The notes under the pieces: generated by a model
Told to the model about the DNA's origin: nothing
What the model saw: the letters and a program-made list of their open reading frames with translations, nothing else
The model's database searches: none
Position numbers and translations under genes: made by a program
In this document: in pieces, positions 22,673 through 23,069 of the stretch
How positions within the stretch are numbered: the first letter of the stretch is position 1
Layout of the letters: every line of letters starts with the position of its first letter
NCBI RefSeq assembly: GCF_021107415.1
Contig: NZ_JAIOSW010000171.1
Span: forward strand, 1 to 23,069
Direction: 5' to 3'
DNA: 23,069 nt
From: Desulfobacula sp.
Lineage (GTDB): Bacteria; Desulfobacterota; Desulfobacteria; Desulfobacterales; Desulfobacteraceae

Positions 22673-23069
22673 TTATTTAACCAATTGTTTAACGCCTTCT
22701 TCCCGAATTTCCAGCAATGCAGTAACAACAGATTCGGAAAGTGGTTTTGACTTATGGCTTTCAATTATTTGAGCCACTTTTTCATCGGCTCTTTCTTCAA
22801 GGGATTTGCTGCCTTGCTTTTGCCATGTTTCAAAAGAATCCTTGCAAAAAAGCTCTGGTTGCCAGGACTCCTTGCGCATATGGTTCAGTGTGTGTTGCTG
22901 GGTCAGGTAATTCCCACCAGGGCCTACACTATGAGTTACCTCAGCTGCCAGTGTTTCCGCATTGACTTCAATTCCCTGAATAAACCGTTTAACCCAGTTT
23001 ATGATTTCATCTCCTAAAACCATCATGGCGCAGGAACAGGTCATGCCCATATCCATATATCCCACATCA
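22673..23069 (-). CDS. MttB-family methyltransferase, C-terminal part, cut by the window edge
   Basis: The frame stays open to the right end of the window, so only the last 131 or so residues are visible (the apparent GTG start at 23065 is not the real one). The C-terminal MttB-family pattern is clear: DMGMTCSCAMMVLGDEII, then ETLAAEVTHSVGPGGNYL with QHTLNHMR, and an LEERADEKVAQIIESHKSK tail. It ends in TAA. It is a second, different paralogue beside the complete MttB gene (different C-terminal length and sequence), first of the visible operon genes. Both paralogues probably share the single corrinoid protein seen downstream. Confidence 0.88.
   Translation of the reverse strand, partial: DVGYMDMGMTCSCAMMVLGDEIINWVKRFIQGIEVNAETLAAEVTHSVGPGGNYLTQQHTLNHMRKESWQPELFCKDSFETWQKQGSKSLEERADEKVAQIIESHKSKPLSESVVTALLEIREEGVKQLVK

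Overview
The window is an AT-rich bacterial fragment. The non-pyrrolysine MttB-family methyltransferases with a corrinoid partner, the sigma-54 control and the Tat-exported binding protein fit an anaerobic, sulfate-reducer-like member of the Desulfobacterota. There is no rRNA or other taxonomic marker, so that placement is inference.

Layout. (1) Positions 1-4166 look like a small accessory or defence patch. A minus-strand operon runs TIR-domain protein (681-1883), unknown 112-aa protein (303-641), 54-aa membrane protein (135-299), and ends at a hairpin terminator (63-83). Two orphan membrane-anchored proteins lie on the plus strand (2554-3186, 3480-4166). (2) Positions 4339-13233 are one long minus-strand unit: two permeases, a Tat-exported binding protein and an ATPase of the PotABCD type, an unknown 112-aa protein, a fused double KamA-type radical SAM protein, a cytoplasmic M23-family protein and a class I aminotransferase. 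A good -24/-12 (sigma-54) promoter at 13287-13302 precedes it, with three near-identical 18-bp palindromes upstream (13386-13528). (3) Positions 13532-17578 are an overlapping minus-strand set: a proline-racemase/hydroxyproline-epimerase family enzyme, a YtcJ-type amidohydrolase and a PAS/AAA+/HTH sigma-54 activator whose gene abuts the palindromes. (4) Positions 18404-23069 are a methylamine-type corrinoid unit: an MttB-family gene cut by the window edge, an MFS transporter, a complete MttB-family gene, a corrinoid protein and a pterin-dependent methyltransferase, followed by a hairpin.

Working model (inference). An N-methylated or cyclic amino-acid-like compound is imported by the ABC transporter or the MFS carrier. 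MttB proteins pass methyl groups to the corrinoid protein, and the pterin enzyme passes them to tetrahydrofolate. The racemase, amidohydrolase, radical SAM protein, M23 protein and aminotransferase process an amino-acid skeleton. The activator, probably sensing a ligand through its PAS domain, switches on the transporter-aminomutase operon from the three palindromes. The substrate cannot be read from the sequence, and the methyltransferase unit may be functionally separate.
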